From the NCBI GenBank assembly GCA_050950465.1, contig JBMNHQ010000002.1, positions 248,001-312,000 of the forward strand: 64,000 nt of DNA, written 5' to 3'. The notes beneath the pieces were generated by a model. The model saw only the letters and a program-made list of their open reading frames with translations, ran no database searches and was not told the origin of the DNA. The first letter of the stretch is position 1; each line of letters opens with the position of its first letter. The stretch comes from CAZRIZ01 sp050950465. GTDB lineage: Bacteria; Patescibacteriota; Saccharimonadia; Saccharimonadales; Saccharimonadaceae. Below, piece after piece: positions 41,974 through 50,081 of the stretch. A program made the translations under genes and the position numbers.

Positions 41974-42306
41974 TTAGTTGTCGCCCATTTGGATTTCGGC
42001 GTCAACGCCAGCTGGTAGATTGAGATTCTGCAGGGAATCAATCGTCTTTGGTTTAGCGTCAGTGATGTCAATTAGGCGCTTGTGAACGCGCATTTCAAAT
42101 TGCTCACCACCTTTTTTGTAAACATGCGGACTTTTTGTAACTGAAAAAGTGCTACGCTTGGTTGGCAGAGGTACTGGACCAGAGATCTTAGCGCCAGTGC
42201 GAATCGCTGTTTCGACAATCTGCTTGGCAGATTTATCAATCACTTTATGGTCGTATGCCTTGAGACGAATACGAATTTTGATGCCGGTATCTTTGGTTTC
42301 GGCCAT
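41974..42306 (-). CDS. rpsJ: 30S ribosomal protein S10
   Basis: 110 residues from the ATG at 42306 (GAAAGGA 7 nt upstream). The frame is open further upstream but the family start is here: [36 protein letters not shown] and [13 protein letters not shown] complete the signature. S10 also serves in NusA/NusG-dependent control. It is normally directly followed by rplC; here it forms a single-gene unit with its own promoter and terminator, 12 kb from rplC. Confidence 0.97.
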   Translation of the reverse strand: MAETKDTGIKIRIRLKAYDHKVIDKSAKQIVETAIRTGAKISGPVPLPTKRSTFSVTKSPHVYKKGGEQFEMRVHKRLIDITDAKPKTIDSLQNLNLPAGVDAEIQMGDN

Positions 42307-42387
42307 ATTTATTCCTTTCAGAGTGTAACCTTGGCTTTTGAACAGAATCGCAGTCAAGTTCTCACTCAAATTAGTTTTGTGTCTGCT

Positions 42388-42396
42388 ATTATATCA
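42388..42396 (-). promoter_or_regulatory. extended -10 promoter of rpsJ
   Basis: TGATATAAT on the minus strand, giving a leader of about 75 nt. Confidence 0.6.
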
Positions 42397-42463
42397 CAAT
42401 AAATAAGATTGTAAATTAAGAAGACTTCTGCAAGAGGAATCTCTGATTTTTGTATTGACGAGC

Positions 42464-42817
42464 TTACTGGTAATAGGACACATTTATGTCCGTGACATTT
42501 TTCTTGTCGTCTAGCGTAATAATAGCTTTGCCAAAGCGTCCGCTTTCGCAATCAGCCCAAAATTGATCCAACTTTTTAAAGGCCGCTTCTGCGCTTTTCA
42601 CATCCTTAAATAGAAGCAATTCAACGTTCCTTTCGCCTCGGTATGGGTCGATATATAGGCAAACTGAGTTGGGTATGATTATATTGCCTAGTTCGATCCC
42701 AGATATTTTAGCTGTTATTTTGCGTGGTCCACCTCCGTCTTCCTCTATCTTCCTCTTATTGCCATCGGTTCGCATAGAAACACCAAGTTGTCCACTAGAT
42801 AAAACGACCGTCCTCAT
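42464..42817 (-). CDS. hypothetical small protein between tuf and rpsJ
   Basis: 117 residues, ATG preceded by AGGAGGTG at 7 nt. No membrane segment. The middle has alternating hydrophobic strands (GIELGNIIIPNSVCLYIDPY) and a helix (KSAEAAFKKLDQFW). No family recognised. It lies between the tuf terminator and rpsJ, the usual tuf-rpsJ junction, so it is another insertion into the super-operon. Function unknown. Confidence 0.7.
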   Translation of the reverse strand: MRTVVLSSGQLGVSMRTDGNKRKIEEDGGGPRKITAKISGIELGNIIIPNSVCLYIDPYRGERNVELLLFKDVKSAEAAFKKLDQFWADCESGRFGKAIITLDDKKNVTDINVSYYQ

Positions 42818-42862
42818 AAAAGAACACCTCCTAATTTTGTTTACAGTTATATAAATATAAAA

Positions 42863-42888
42863 ATAGCGCCCCGGTTAGGAAGCGCTAT
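42863..42888 (-). terminator. terminator of tuf
   Basis: Stem ATAGCGC/GCGCTAT with a 12-nt loop, followed on the minus strand by TTTTTATATT. Confidence 0.85.
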
Positions 42889-42909
42889 CTTAATTAAATT
42901 TTAAGCAGA

Positions 42910-44091
42910 TTATTTGCTGATTTCGGTGACGACACCGGCGCCAACAGTCTTGCCGCCTTCGCGGATAGCAAAGTTTTGACCTTTTTCCATCGCGATTGGG
43001 CTGTGCAACTTCACCTTAAAGGTGGCGTTGTCGCCAGGCATGACCATTTCTTTGTCAGCTGGGAGTTCGATTTCACCAGTGACGTCAGTGGTGCGGAAGT
43101 AGAATTGTGGCTTGTAGCCCTTGGTGAACGGCGTATGTCGGCCACCTTCTTCTTTCTTCAACACGTAAACTTGACATTCGAATTCGGTGTATGGTTTGAC
43201 GCTACCAGGAGCAGCGATAACCTGACCGCGCTCGATATCTTCGCGCTCGATACCGCGAAGTAAGATACCAGCGTTGTCACCAGCTTGACCGCGATCCAAG
43301 TCTTTATGGAAAGCCTGAACACCAGTCACGACTGATTTCTGAACTGGGCGAATACCAACGATTTCAACTTCGTCGTTGATGTTAACCACACCGCGCTCAA
43401 TACGACCAGTAGCAACAGTACCACGGCCCTTGATTGAGTGGACGTCTTCGATTGGCATCAGGAATGGTTTGTCAAGGTCGCGAGCTGGGACTTCAAAGTA
43501 TTCGTCCATGGCAGCCACAAGCTTCATGACATTGTCCATCTGAGCTTCGTCGCCTTCGATAGCTTTTAGAGCTGAGCCACGAATGATTGGGCAGTCTTTG
43601 TCATAGCCGTTCTTTTCGAGAATTTCACGGATTTCTTCTTCGACCATGTCGGCCATTTCGTCATCGGTTTGGTCCATCTTGTTCATGAAAACCAAAATCT
43701 TGGGCACACCAACTTGTTTACCAAGTAGGATGTGTTCGCGAGTCTGAGGCATAGCACCGTCAGCTGCGGAAACAACTAGGATAGCACCGTCAATCTGAGC
43801 AGCACCAGTAATCATGTTCTTAACATAGTCGGCGTGTCCAGGCATGTCGACGTGAGCATAGTGTCGGTTTTCTGATTCGTATTCTTGGTGAGAAGTCGCA
43901 ATAGTAATACCGCGGGTTTTCTCTTCTGGAGCGTTATCGATTTGTGAATAGTCAATTGCTTTATTGACGTCGCTTGGCAAACGCTTAGCCAAGGTTTGAG
44001 TGATAGCAGCCGTCAAGGTAGTTTTACCGTGATCGACGTGACCCATAGTACCAACATTGAGATGTGGCTTTGATCGGTCAAATTGTGCCAT
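42910..44091 (-). CDS. tuf: elongation factor Tu
   Basis: 393 residues. G motifs are [17 protein letters not shown] (usual DCPGHADY) and NKMD. Switch region RGITIATSH. Domains II and III are complete ([31 protein letters not shown]). It delivers aminoacyl-tRNA to the ribosome. Single copy in this window, transcribed alone from TTACTT-16-TATAAT, with an SD AAGGAG. It is separated from fusA by 12 kb of accessory DNA. Confidence 0.98.
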   Translation of the reverse strand: MAQFDRSKPHLNVGTMGHVDHGKTTLTAAITQTLAKRLPSDVNKAIDYSQIDNAPEEKTRGITIATSHQEYESENRHYAHVDMPGHADYVKNMITGAAQIDGAILVVSAADGAMPQTREHILLGKQVGVPKILVFMNKMDQTDDEMADMVEEEIREILEKNGYDKDCPIIRGSALKAIEGDEAQMDNVMKLVAAMDEYFEVPARDLDKPFLMPIEDVHSIKGRGTVATGRIERGVVNINDEVEIVGIRPVQKSVVTGVQAFHKDLDRGQAGDNAGILLRGIEREDIERGQVIAAPGSVKPYTEFECQVYVLKKEEGGRHTPFTKGYKPQFYFRTTDVTGEIELPADKEMVMPGDNATFKVKLHSPIAMEKGQNFAIREGGKTVGAGVVTEISK

Positions 44092-44156
44092 TTATTTCTC
44101 CTTTATTAATTTATAAATCGCGTCAAGTCAAAAAGACCTCACGGCGTATGAGAGAT

Positions 44157-44184
44157 ATTATAGCGATAAATTAAGATTAAGTAA
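44157..44184 (-). promoter_or_regulatory. promoter of tuf
   Basis: Minus strand TTACTT (44184-44179), 16-nt spacer, TATAAT (44162-44157). It diverges from the first ncRNA promoter about 70 bp away. Confidence 0.7.
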
Positions 44185-44255
44185 AGAGTAGAATTGGAGT
44201 TCTGAACGATTAATTACTCTAAGTACAGCGATTAAGTATAAATTAATAAAAAACA

Positions 44256-44284
44256 TTGACAGATGAAAAATATTGTGAGAGAAT
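44256..44284 (+). promoter_or_regulatory. promoter of ncRNA 1
   Basis: TTGACA (44256-44261), 17-nt spacer ending TGTGA, GAGAAT (44279-44284). It is close in sequence to the promoters of ncRNA 2 and 3 (both TTGACA-17-CAGAAT, spacer ending TGTGT). Confidence 0.75.
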
Positions 44285-44354
44285 CATCTGTAGGCAAATG
44301 GATCTGACTGCATTTGACCTAATTTTTTTCTCTTTGCAGGGAGGGTACAAAATT

Positions 44355-44405
44355 ATGAGAAGTTTAAAGACACTCGTCGCCCTTCAGCAACTATTTAAGT
44401 GCTGA
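44355..44405 (+). CDS. 16-residue ORF inside RNA 1
   Basis: MRSLKTLVALQQLFKC, with GGAGGG 9 nt before the ATG. It may be a leader peptide or a small protein, or chance. It is supported only by the SD and spacing. Confidence 0.35.
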   Translation: MRSLKTLVALQQLFKC

Positions 44406-44593
44406 GTCCTTTACCAAAAAGAGAATGCAACGATTTCCGTTCGGAGGTTTAATCGCTTTGGGGCCTAAAGCCCCACGCTGGATTTCGTTCTTACCATAGG
44501 TGACTCTGTCTTTACGGATTTACCGGCAAAATCAAGTGAGCTTAGCTAAGTTGGTTAATCTACGAATGAGTATTTTGTTAGGAGGTGCTGAAA

Positions 44594-44641
44594 ATGCGCA
44601 CCCGTGCCGTAGAGCCTAGAGGAGGGTCTGGTCCCCGATAA
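44594..44641 (+). CDS. 15-residue ORF inside RNA 1
   Basis: MRTRAVEPRGGSGPR, with GGAGGTG 6 nt before the ATG. The SD is among the best in the region. Basic and Gly-rich, no known counterpart. Confidence 0.35.
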   Translation: MRTRAVEPRGGSGPR

Positions 44642-44860
44642 CGCGACCAGGAAGCTCTCACAACAGAATACACAACAAAATACGCACCAGAAACAATTTG
44701 TATTTTAAGGCGACTGTATTAGTATGAATCATCACAACTTCCACTATGCTTGTGTCGTTTTAACCCCAATATTCTAATACTAAGACCAGTCATCAGTCAG
44801 AGCCTTGCCCTTTTCGACCGGTGGCGATAATCTTTCGCCACCATTTTCTTTGGTTATTTT

Positions 44861-44889
44861 TTGACAATTATTGACTTTTGTGTCAGAAT
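44861..44889 (+). promoter_or_regulatory. promoter of ncRNA 2
   Basis: TTGACA (44861-44866), 17-nt spacer, CAGAAT (44884-44889), overlapping the tail of the ncRNA 1 terminator. Confidence 0.78.
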
Positions 44890-44895
44890 CAATGG

Positions 44896-45236
44896 TAAGA
44901 CTAGAGCGGCTCTGACTACGTTCAGGTCTTAAAAAATTATTAAAAAACAAAATAAAAAAAGCCAACCGGTTTCATTGGAAGGTTGTCTTAGTACCTCACT
45001 GGATTGCCTCGTTTTTAGCCCTTTATCTTGCATTTAGTTTTGATATTATTGTAGGCTTTATATCAATGCTAAATATTGGCTAGGCGAGCCGATTCAACAC
45101 GTTAGTTATGGGTTTTGTAAGACAATGGAAACTTCAAACACTTAGTACATTTTAACGAGGCGGCTAATTTATAATTAGCCAGTCAGAGCCTCACGCTTTT
45201 CTTTTGGAGCGGCGACTATTCGCCGCCGTTTTTATT
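44896..45236 (+). ncRNA. tandem structured RNA 2 (about 340 nt)
   Basis: The 5' hairpin TAAGAC/GTCTTA (44896-44901, 44926-44931) with inner CG/CG pairs presents the 10-nt loop GCTCTGACTA (44909-44918). AGTCAGAGCC (45181-45190) near the 3' end is an exact complement of GGCTCTGACT. The internal pair CCTCGTT/AACGAGG and the block AGGCGGCTAATT (45158-45169) correspond to RNA 1 and 3. The terminator is GCGGCGA/TCGCCGC (45209-45226), then CGTTTTTATTT. No ORF with an SD. This is the shortest and most compact unit. Confidence 0.78.
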
Positions 45237-45238
45237 TA

Positions 45239-45267
45239 TTGACAAATATTTATCTATGTGTCAGAAT
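45239..45267 (+). promoter_or_regulatory. promoter of ncRNA 3
   Basis: TTGACA (45239-45244), 17-nt spacer, CAGAAT (45262-45267), starting in the T tail of the ncRNA 2 terminator. Confidence 0.78.
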
Positions 45268-45273
45268 TCATAA

Positions 45274-45826
45274 CCAGAAAGATTTGGGTGGTTCTGACTA
45301 CACTTTAAATCTTTTGACGAGTGTTTGGGCGCCATTACTTTAATAACACTATGATGTTTATAAATTGGTTGCAGCCGCGCTTGTCGGTAATCTATACTGG
45401 TCTTACAAAGATACCTGAGGTATGTATTCTGGGAAGCTAACCCCAGTAATCTAGTTAGTAAAATTACTAAGAATACAGTAGTTGAACAAGCTTATGTATC
45501 CGATGGTAACTAAGAGACCTAGATTGACACAAAATAATAAAGAAACGGGGTGTTGCTAGAGTTTAAGAGTTTTCTTTTATCTGGTTTAAGATATTTGAGA
45601 TAAACTCCTTAAGAGAGTGATTGAGAATGGTCTTTTGTTCGGCTTTTGGAGCAAAATAAAGAACAAAAGAAACTAAAAGCCCTAAAAATATTAAAAATTA
45701 AGAATGAGGCGACTGGATTGATATTTGTAGTCATCATATCCGAGCAATAGTTCCCGCTCAGCCAGTCAGTCAGAGCCTCAGTTCATTTCACCCATAAAGT
45801 GGCGATAGTCTTTCGCCACTTTTTAA
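45274..45826 (+). ncRNA. tandem structured RNA 3 (about 555 nt)
   Basis: The 5' hairpin AAAGATTT/AAATCTTT (45278-45285, 45307-45314) with inner GTG/CAC presents the 10-nt loop GTTCTGACTA (45291-45300). AGTCAGAGCC (45768-45777) can pair with it. AGGCGACTGGATT (45707-45719) matches RNA 1. The terminator is AAGTGGCGA/TCGCCACTT (45797-45821), then TTTAATTT. No convincing ORF (one 10-codon frame near 45423). Convergent with the flavodoxin-like gene. Confidence 0.76.
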
Positions 45827-45923
45827 TTTCAACATAGTAAATGAGATTGTATTTAGTGGTGTTAATTTTGAGTCAATTTAACCAATAATCCGCTCTTATG
45901 CGCGTATCTTTTGGGTTCACAAT

Positions 45924-46475
45924 TTAAATCAATAATTCTTTTACAAAATCACGAACACGCTCTTTATCAGTTACTCGGCTGCCGGCTACAAATTTAGTAG
46001 TTACAATACGTGGATTACCTTCTACTAACCGTTCGATTTCAGTGAATTCGATCGTGCTATCTAATTTGCCATTAGAAAACAAGCCTAGAGTTTTGTTTTT
46101 TAAGTTAGACAAACTAGCGGCGTAATCGACAATTAGGCTAGAAAGCTGCCCAACATAAACATTTGACCCCAGAATCACAATATCGTACTCATTGACATTA
46201 CTCGAAAGGTCAATTGATGGACGATCTATCACTACCTTGTAACTATTTTTGTAGAGCTCTTCGGCAATTAGTCGAGCGCTGTTATCAATATGACCACTCT
46301 TGCTTGGCTGATAAACCAGCAGAGCTGTGCCGTCATCGATCCCCTTGGGGTCTAGAATCTCTTGTCCATCATCGCGTGGGAGGCTATTTTGCCTGATGAC
46401 ATAAGCAGAAAAGGCTATGAACAGTAGAACTGCCCCAATAATCACTAGCAATATAACCAACACCGTTTGTTCCAT
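45924..46475 (-). CDS. membrane-anchored flavodoxin-like protein
   Basis: 183 residues. An N-terminal helix (4-27, VILLVIIGAVLLFIAFSAYV) anchors a flavodoxin-like fold. TALLVYQPSKSGHIDNSARL occupies the place of the FMN phosphate loop (T/S-x-T-G-N-T), DIVILGSNVYVGQ is the second loop and LGLFSNG the next strand. The loop is degenerate, so FMN binding is uncertain; HemG-like flavodoxin domains are the nearest idea. It may work with the adjacent superoxide reductase. The message seems leaderless: TTGACC-17-TACAAT ends 6 nt before the ATG. Confidence 0.7.
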   Translation of the reverse strand: MEQTVLVILLVIIGAVLLFIAFSAYVIRQNSLPRDDGQEILDPKGIDDGTALLVYQPSKSGHIDNSARLIAEELYKNSYKVVIDRPSIDLSSNVNEYDIVILGSNVYVGQLSSLIVDYAASLSNLKNKTLGLFSNGKLDSTIEFTEIERLVEGNPRIVTTKFVAGSRVTDKERVRDFVKELLI

Positions 46476-46481
46476 GTTTTT

Positions 46482-46510
46482 ATTGTACGGAAATTTTAAG
46501 ATGTGGTCAA
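46482..46510 (-). promoter_or_regulatory. promoter of the leaderless flavodoxin-like gene
   Basis: Minus strand TTGACC (46510-46505), 17-nt spacer, TACAAT (46487-46482), then 6 nt to the ATG. Confidence 0.75.
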
Positions 46511-46511
46511 A

Positions 46512-46886
46512 CTAAGCGCGCCAAAGGCCGTGTAAATTGCAGTAGGCGTAAATCGCTTCGATTTCAGCACCACCAGTTAAGGTAAAGTCGGCGCGTGGAG
46601 CCTCGCCAGGCTTAAGTCGAACAAACTCATCTCCTCGAGTAGTTTTTAAATAAATCCATTCAATATAGTGATCAGGGTCCATCGGGTGATCGACTGAGCC
46701 GACTGTGACAGTCACCAGCTCTTCACTCACCTCATAAACCGGTACGTGCTTTTCGGTCGCTACTTTGTCGTCAGTATTAGCCTCTAGCTTGCCCATATCC
46801 TCTCCGCAACACTGCACAGGTACGCCCGAATCAGTTAGCTTAATAATGATATTACCGCAATGTCGGCAACGATAAAAATCAGTCAT
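46512..46886 (-). CDS. desulfoferrodoxin-type superoxide reductase
   Basis: 124 residues, two-domain (2Fe) superoxide reductase. The N-terminal desulforedoxin domain has Cys7/Cys10 (CRHC) and Cys26/Cys27 (QCCGEDM) for the FeCys4 centre. The catalytic domain has His ligands in KHVPVYE, DHPMDPDHYIEW and the C-x2-N/H-type ending YCNLHGLW for the Fe(His4)Cys site. It reduces superoxide to peroxide in anaerobes, consistent with the oxygen-sensitive PflB here. SD GGAG. The electron donor is unknown; rubredoxin or the neighbouring flavodoxin-like protein are candidates. Confidence 0.95.
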   Translation of the reverse strand: MTDFYRCRHCGNIIIKLTDSGVPVQCCGEDMGKLEANTDDKVATEKHVPVYEVSEELVTVTVGSVDHPMDPDHYIEWIYLKTTRGDEFVRLKPGEAPRADFTLTGGAEIEAIYAYCNLHGLWRA

Positions 46887-46927
46887 AATTCTCTCCTTAT
46901 TTCAATTAATTATACTAAATAAGGGCT

Positions 46928-47839
46928 CTATCGGCTAATATTATTTGACAAACCGCCCCATTCAATCACTGTGAAGCCATGACGTGTTACTTTTGCTAAT
47001 TGCTGTTCTGGCAAACTATAATCTTTACTAACTGGTTTAAATTGCATCCTGATTCGAATCATAGTGTCTGGTTCAGGCGAGACACTGAGCTTCATATTTT
47101 GATTAATTTCTGCTTGGGTTAGAAAACGAATCGCCTGATAGTCAGAACGCTCTAAAATTGGCAACCAATACATAATAAATTCATTTGCCTCACGTTCGCT
47201 TAATCCCAGAATACTTAATTTGTCTTCTAAAAACGGAATTAGGTCGCTTTTAGCCACCACAAAGCCATCGTTAAATTCTGGCTTATAGGTAGCTATTCCC
47301 TCCCAGTAAAGTCCATAGTAAGTCCTCTTAGGCCCGTCAATAACTTTTAGATTGCCGTTTGGCTGTGCTATAACTTTCCAACCACTTTGATATTTAGGAT
47401 AAGTGGTTGTTAATCTTTCGGGGTTAGATAGCTTAACTGATACTGCCGTTTCCTTGGTTGGATAAATATAAATTAAAGGCTTATCGTCTCTTCCTATTGG
47501 CTGTTCGTGGCTTTGGTGGCGACGTTCATACTTCTGATGACAAATGTCTGGTGACACACCATCCTTTATGCAATTTTTTATATTTTCGTCGATTTTCTTT
47601 TTTTCGTCGATCTTAGCAGTGATTATTTTAGCCTTTAGGATGCAATCTATATTTGATATTTCGTTAGCAGAACAATCTTGCCTGACTTCTAGTGATAGTG
47701 CTCGATACTTTGAGTCAAAAACGAATTTTGTCACCAGAGTAGCAACCGTAAGAATTATGACTATAGTTATTAACCAGATTAGACCTTTTTTGCTATTTGC
47801 ATTACTCCTAGGTGCAAGTGGTGTTTTTGATGGTTGCAT
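46928..47839 (-). CDS. hypothetical membrane-anchored protein with conserved IYIYP domain
   Basis: 303 residues. One N-terminal helix (about 19-41) is followed by a Cys-containing helical stretch (four Cys, about 55-110) and a C-terminal domain of about 180 residues. That domain contains KPLIYIYPTKETAVSVKL, GWKVIAQPNGNLKV, YYGLYWEG and SEREANEFIMYWLP. This domain looks like a conserved bacterial protein of unknown function, judged from memory of the pattern, not from a search. External location is likely. 10 nt from uppP, possibly co-transcribed with it. Confidence 0.72.
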   Translation of the reverse strand: MQPSKTPLAPRSNANSKKGLIWLITIVIILTVATLVTKFVFDSKYRALSLEVRQDCSANEISNIDCILKAKIITAKIDEKKKIDENIKNCIKDGVSPDICHQKYERRHQSHEQPIGRDDKPLIYIYPTKETAVSVKLSNPERLTTTYPKYQSGWKVIAQPNGNLKVIDGPKRTYYGLYWEGIATYKPEFNDGFVVAKSDLIPFLEDKLSILGLSEREANEFIMYWLPILERSDYQAIRFLTQAEINQNMKLSVSPEPDTMIRIRMQFKPVSKDYSLPEQQLAKVTRHGFTVIEWGGLSNNISR

Positions 47840-47849
47840 TCTATCCTTT

Positions 47850-48659
47850 CTATTTAATTAAAAAATAAGCCAAAACAATTAACCCTAATACAATTCGATA
47901 CCAGCCAAATAATTTAAAATCATTTTTCTTAACATAATTAAGCAAAAAACGAATTGCCAAGATCGATACTATAAAAGATACCAAGCTACCTAAACCAAGC
48001 AAACCCCACTCCTGTGCTGTAAACTGAAAACCAAGTTTAACAAATTTTAACAGCGACGCACCGAGCATGACTGGCAAGGCCAAAAAGAAGGAGAATTCAG
48101 TTGTAGTGGTGCGCTCAACTCCAGAAATGAGACCGCCTAAGATGGTTGCTCCAGAGCGTGAAGTGCCAGGCACGAGAGCTAAAACTTGAAAACTGCCAAT
48201 TTTTAGAGCTTCGCGGTAGGTGATTTCTTGCAGGGATTTAACTTTTGGTTTCCATTTTCGTCGTTCGACAATCAAAAAGGCTACGCCGTAAATAATCAAA
48301 GCTAGTGCTACTACATTTGGGTTAAATAAATACTCATCAATAATATCGTCAAATAAAATTCCAATAATAGCCGCTGGAACACAGGCCACTAGAATCTTTT
48401 TCCAAAGGTCGATAATTTGATTAAATTCTTTGCTATGAAGTTTATACTGAAAAGGATTAAGTTTGTTTAAATAGAGTGATAACACGGCCAACACTGCTCC
48501 TAATTGAATCACCACCGTAAACACCTCTATAAATTCAGGCGCCTGAGCGAGCTTTAGAAACTCGTCCGCCAGTATGAGATGCCCTGTGCTAGAGATGGGC
48601 AGCCACTCAGTGACACCCTCGATAACACCTAAAATAATAACTTTAATAATTTCAAACAT
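47850..48659 (-). CDS. uppP: undecaprenyl-diphosphatase
   Basis: 269 residues, about eight membrane helices. Both BacA/UppP signature motifs are present: GVIEGVTEWLPISSTGHL near the N terminus and VPGTSRSGATILGGL in the middle. It dephosphorylates undecaprenyl-PP outside the membrane, recycling the lipid carrier for peptidoglycan and giving bacitracin resistance. It begins directly after the ABC permease gene (no gap), so it belongs to that operon. Bacitracin-type resistance would fit the ABC context. Confidence 0.96.
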   Translation of the reverse strand: MFEIIKVIILGVIEGVTEWLPISSTGHLILADEFLKLAQAPEFIEVFTVVIQLGAVLAVLSLYLNKLNPFQYKLHSKEFNQIIDLWKKILVACVPAAIIGILFDDIIDEYLFNPNVVALALIIYGVAFLIVERRKWKPKVKSLQEITYREALKIGSFQVLALVPGTSRSGATILGGLISGVERTTTTEFSFFLALPVMLGASLLKFVKLGFQFTAQEWGLLGLGSLVSFIVSILAIRFLLNYVKKNDFKLFGWYRIVLGLIVLAYFLIK

Positions 48660-50081
48660 CTAACCTCTTCCTAAGATTGACTCTAATATCTTGGCTCGCG
48701 ATGCTAATATGGCTGGAACTAATCCACTTATTACAGAGACTATCATCACAATCTCTGCTCGAATTAATAATTGCTCCCAAGCTAAATTCAAGCTAACGTC
48801 AGCAACTGGTATGTCTAATGGGTGAGCAATAAAATACGGTACTAGTGCGCTGTAAAATAGCGTAATACCAACCAATACACCACAAAAAGCATAGAACATT
48901 GATAATAATAAGTAACTAAAAATAATTACCCGAGGCTTAACACCAATTGCTCGCTGAATGCCAATCTGACGACGCTTGTTAATAACATCTACATAAATCA
49001 CAATAAATATAGTTACCGCCGCGATAATAATTCCAACCACCAACATAATGGCGTCGATACCAACAAAGCTATCGTTGATAGAACTAACAAAGCCAGCTGC
49101 TTCAGTCCAATCAAAAACATCTACGCCGGATAAGTTTAGGTCTTTAATTCTAGCGACTGTATTGTCGATAGCTGACAAATCAGTTCGAATAATAATTGTG
49201 TCAACCGCATCTCGTTTAGGAAATAAGTCGATAAAATCATCTTGTGCAGTTAGTAATTCCTGCGCTTGGTCGTCCAATTTTTTGTTGATACCGTCAATAA
49301 ACATACTAGGTAGCCTTCCTGATAGCTCTTCAGGTAGTTTTGCTTGGTCTTTGATTTTGTCTTTAGTTTTAGTTACATCAGCTTCTAGCAAATCAACAAA
49401 CTTATGCCAAGTGGTGGTTGATATAAAAGCGGTTTGGTCAGCCTCGATAAATTTACTACGAAAGATGCCACCAATTTTGACTGGCATAGTAAAGCCATTT
49501 ATTTTGAGCTCAACCTCGTCACCAACCTTAGCACCCTCTAATGAGCGGGGAATTTGTTTATTATCACCCTCTGCCACTAATTGATAACCTAATAAAATTT
49601 CCGTTTTACCATCGATAAATTCACCTGATGTAATATATTGTGGTAACGCCAAAGTTTGCTTAGCGGTTTCTGAGTCAACGATTTTAATTGGAGCTTGGGC
49701 TTTGTGTTTTCCAAAATTTAACTCACTAAACAAGGTTAGCTGGGGCATAATAGCCTTTACGTTTGATAAGTCTTCTAGTTTAGCAACAATGTTTTTGGCG
49801 TCAGTAATATATTTCTCATTGTCGCTTGGTCGCAAGTAGATTTCACCGCTATTGGTGTCACGTACTTGACGATTCGTGTCAGTAATAATGCCGTTAAGTA
49901 ATGACGATATAAAGACTAAATTAATAAAAGCGATTGACATTAGAAAAATAGTTAAAACTAATGTCCATTTACGACCTCGAGCCACGTAGAGCCAAGCTAG
50001 CTTAAAACTCAAGCGAAATTCTTTACTCACATTGCTTCTAAGAATTCTGTCACGCGCAGACAATGATGATGACTTACTCAT
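48660..50081 (-). CDS. ABC transporter permease, MacB/FtsX type
   Basis: 473 residues. It has an N-terminal membrane helix, a large external domain (about 70-330) and three C-terminal helices. The last part contains INKRRQIGIQRAIGVKPRVI, the FtsX-family coupling segment. Such permeases work as dimers with a LolD/MacB-type ATPase and act in lipoprotein or peptide export or mechanotransmission. It overlaps the ATPase gene by 8 nt. No MacA-like partner is adjacent. Confidence 0.88.
   Translation of the reverse strand: MSKSSSLSARDRILRSNVSKEFRLSFKLAWLYVARGRKWTLVLTIFLMSIAFINLVFISSLLNGIITDTNRQVRDTNSGEIYLRPSDNEKYITDAKNIVAKLEDLSNVKAIMPQLTLFSELNFGKHKAQAPIKIVDSETAKQTLALPQYITSGEFIDGKTEILLGYQLVAEGDNKQIPRSLEGAKVGDEVELKINGFTMPVKIGGIFRSKFIEADQTAFISTTTWHKFVDLLEADVTKTKDKIKDQAKLPEELSGRLPSMFIDGINKKLDDQAQELLTAQDDFIDLFPKRDAVDTIIIRTDLSAIDNTVARIKDLNLSGVDVFDWTEAAGFVSSINDSFVGIDAIMLVVGIIIAAVTIFIVIYVDVINKRRQIGIQRAIGVKPRVIIFSYLLLSMFYAFCGVLVGITLFYSALVPYFIAHPLDIPVADVSLNLAWEQLLIRAEIVMIVSVISGLVPAILASRAKILESILGRG

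Larger units (their letters stand above)
44291..44850 (+). ncRNA. tandem structured RNA 1 (about 560 nt)
   Basis: A 5' hairpin starts at the expected transcription start: TAGG-CAAATG pairs with CATTTG-A-CCTA around the 10-nt loop GATCTGACTG (44301-44310). Near the 3' end AGTCAGAGCC (44795-44804) is complementary to that loop. An AGGCGACTGTATT block (44708-44720) recurs in RNA 3. The end is a terminator GGTGGCGA/TCGCCACC (44820-44842) followed by ATTTTCTTT. Unlike the others it contains two tiny ORFs with good SDs (44355-44405 and 44594-44641), so it could also be translated. No Rfam class is recognised; tmRNA, RNase P, SRP and 6S features are absent. Confidence 0.75.

Noticed and set aside
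42307..42369. 21-residue N-terminal extension of S10
   Set aside because: The family start is at 42306 with an SD, and the extra residues lie in the leader after the extended -10.
44594..44804. Possible RNase P RNA, tmRNA or SRP RNA in the 44.3-45.8 kb stretch
   Set aside because: A GAGGAGGGTCTGG segment recalls the RNase P GAGGAAAGTCCGG motif, but it is in the middle of the transcript and the ACAGNRA and 3' P4 partner motifs are missing. No tRNA-like ends or tag ORF for tmRNA, and no GGAAGCAGCC for SRP RNA.
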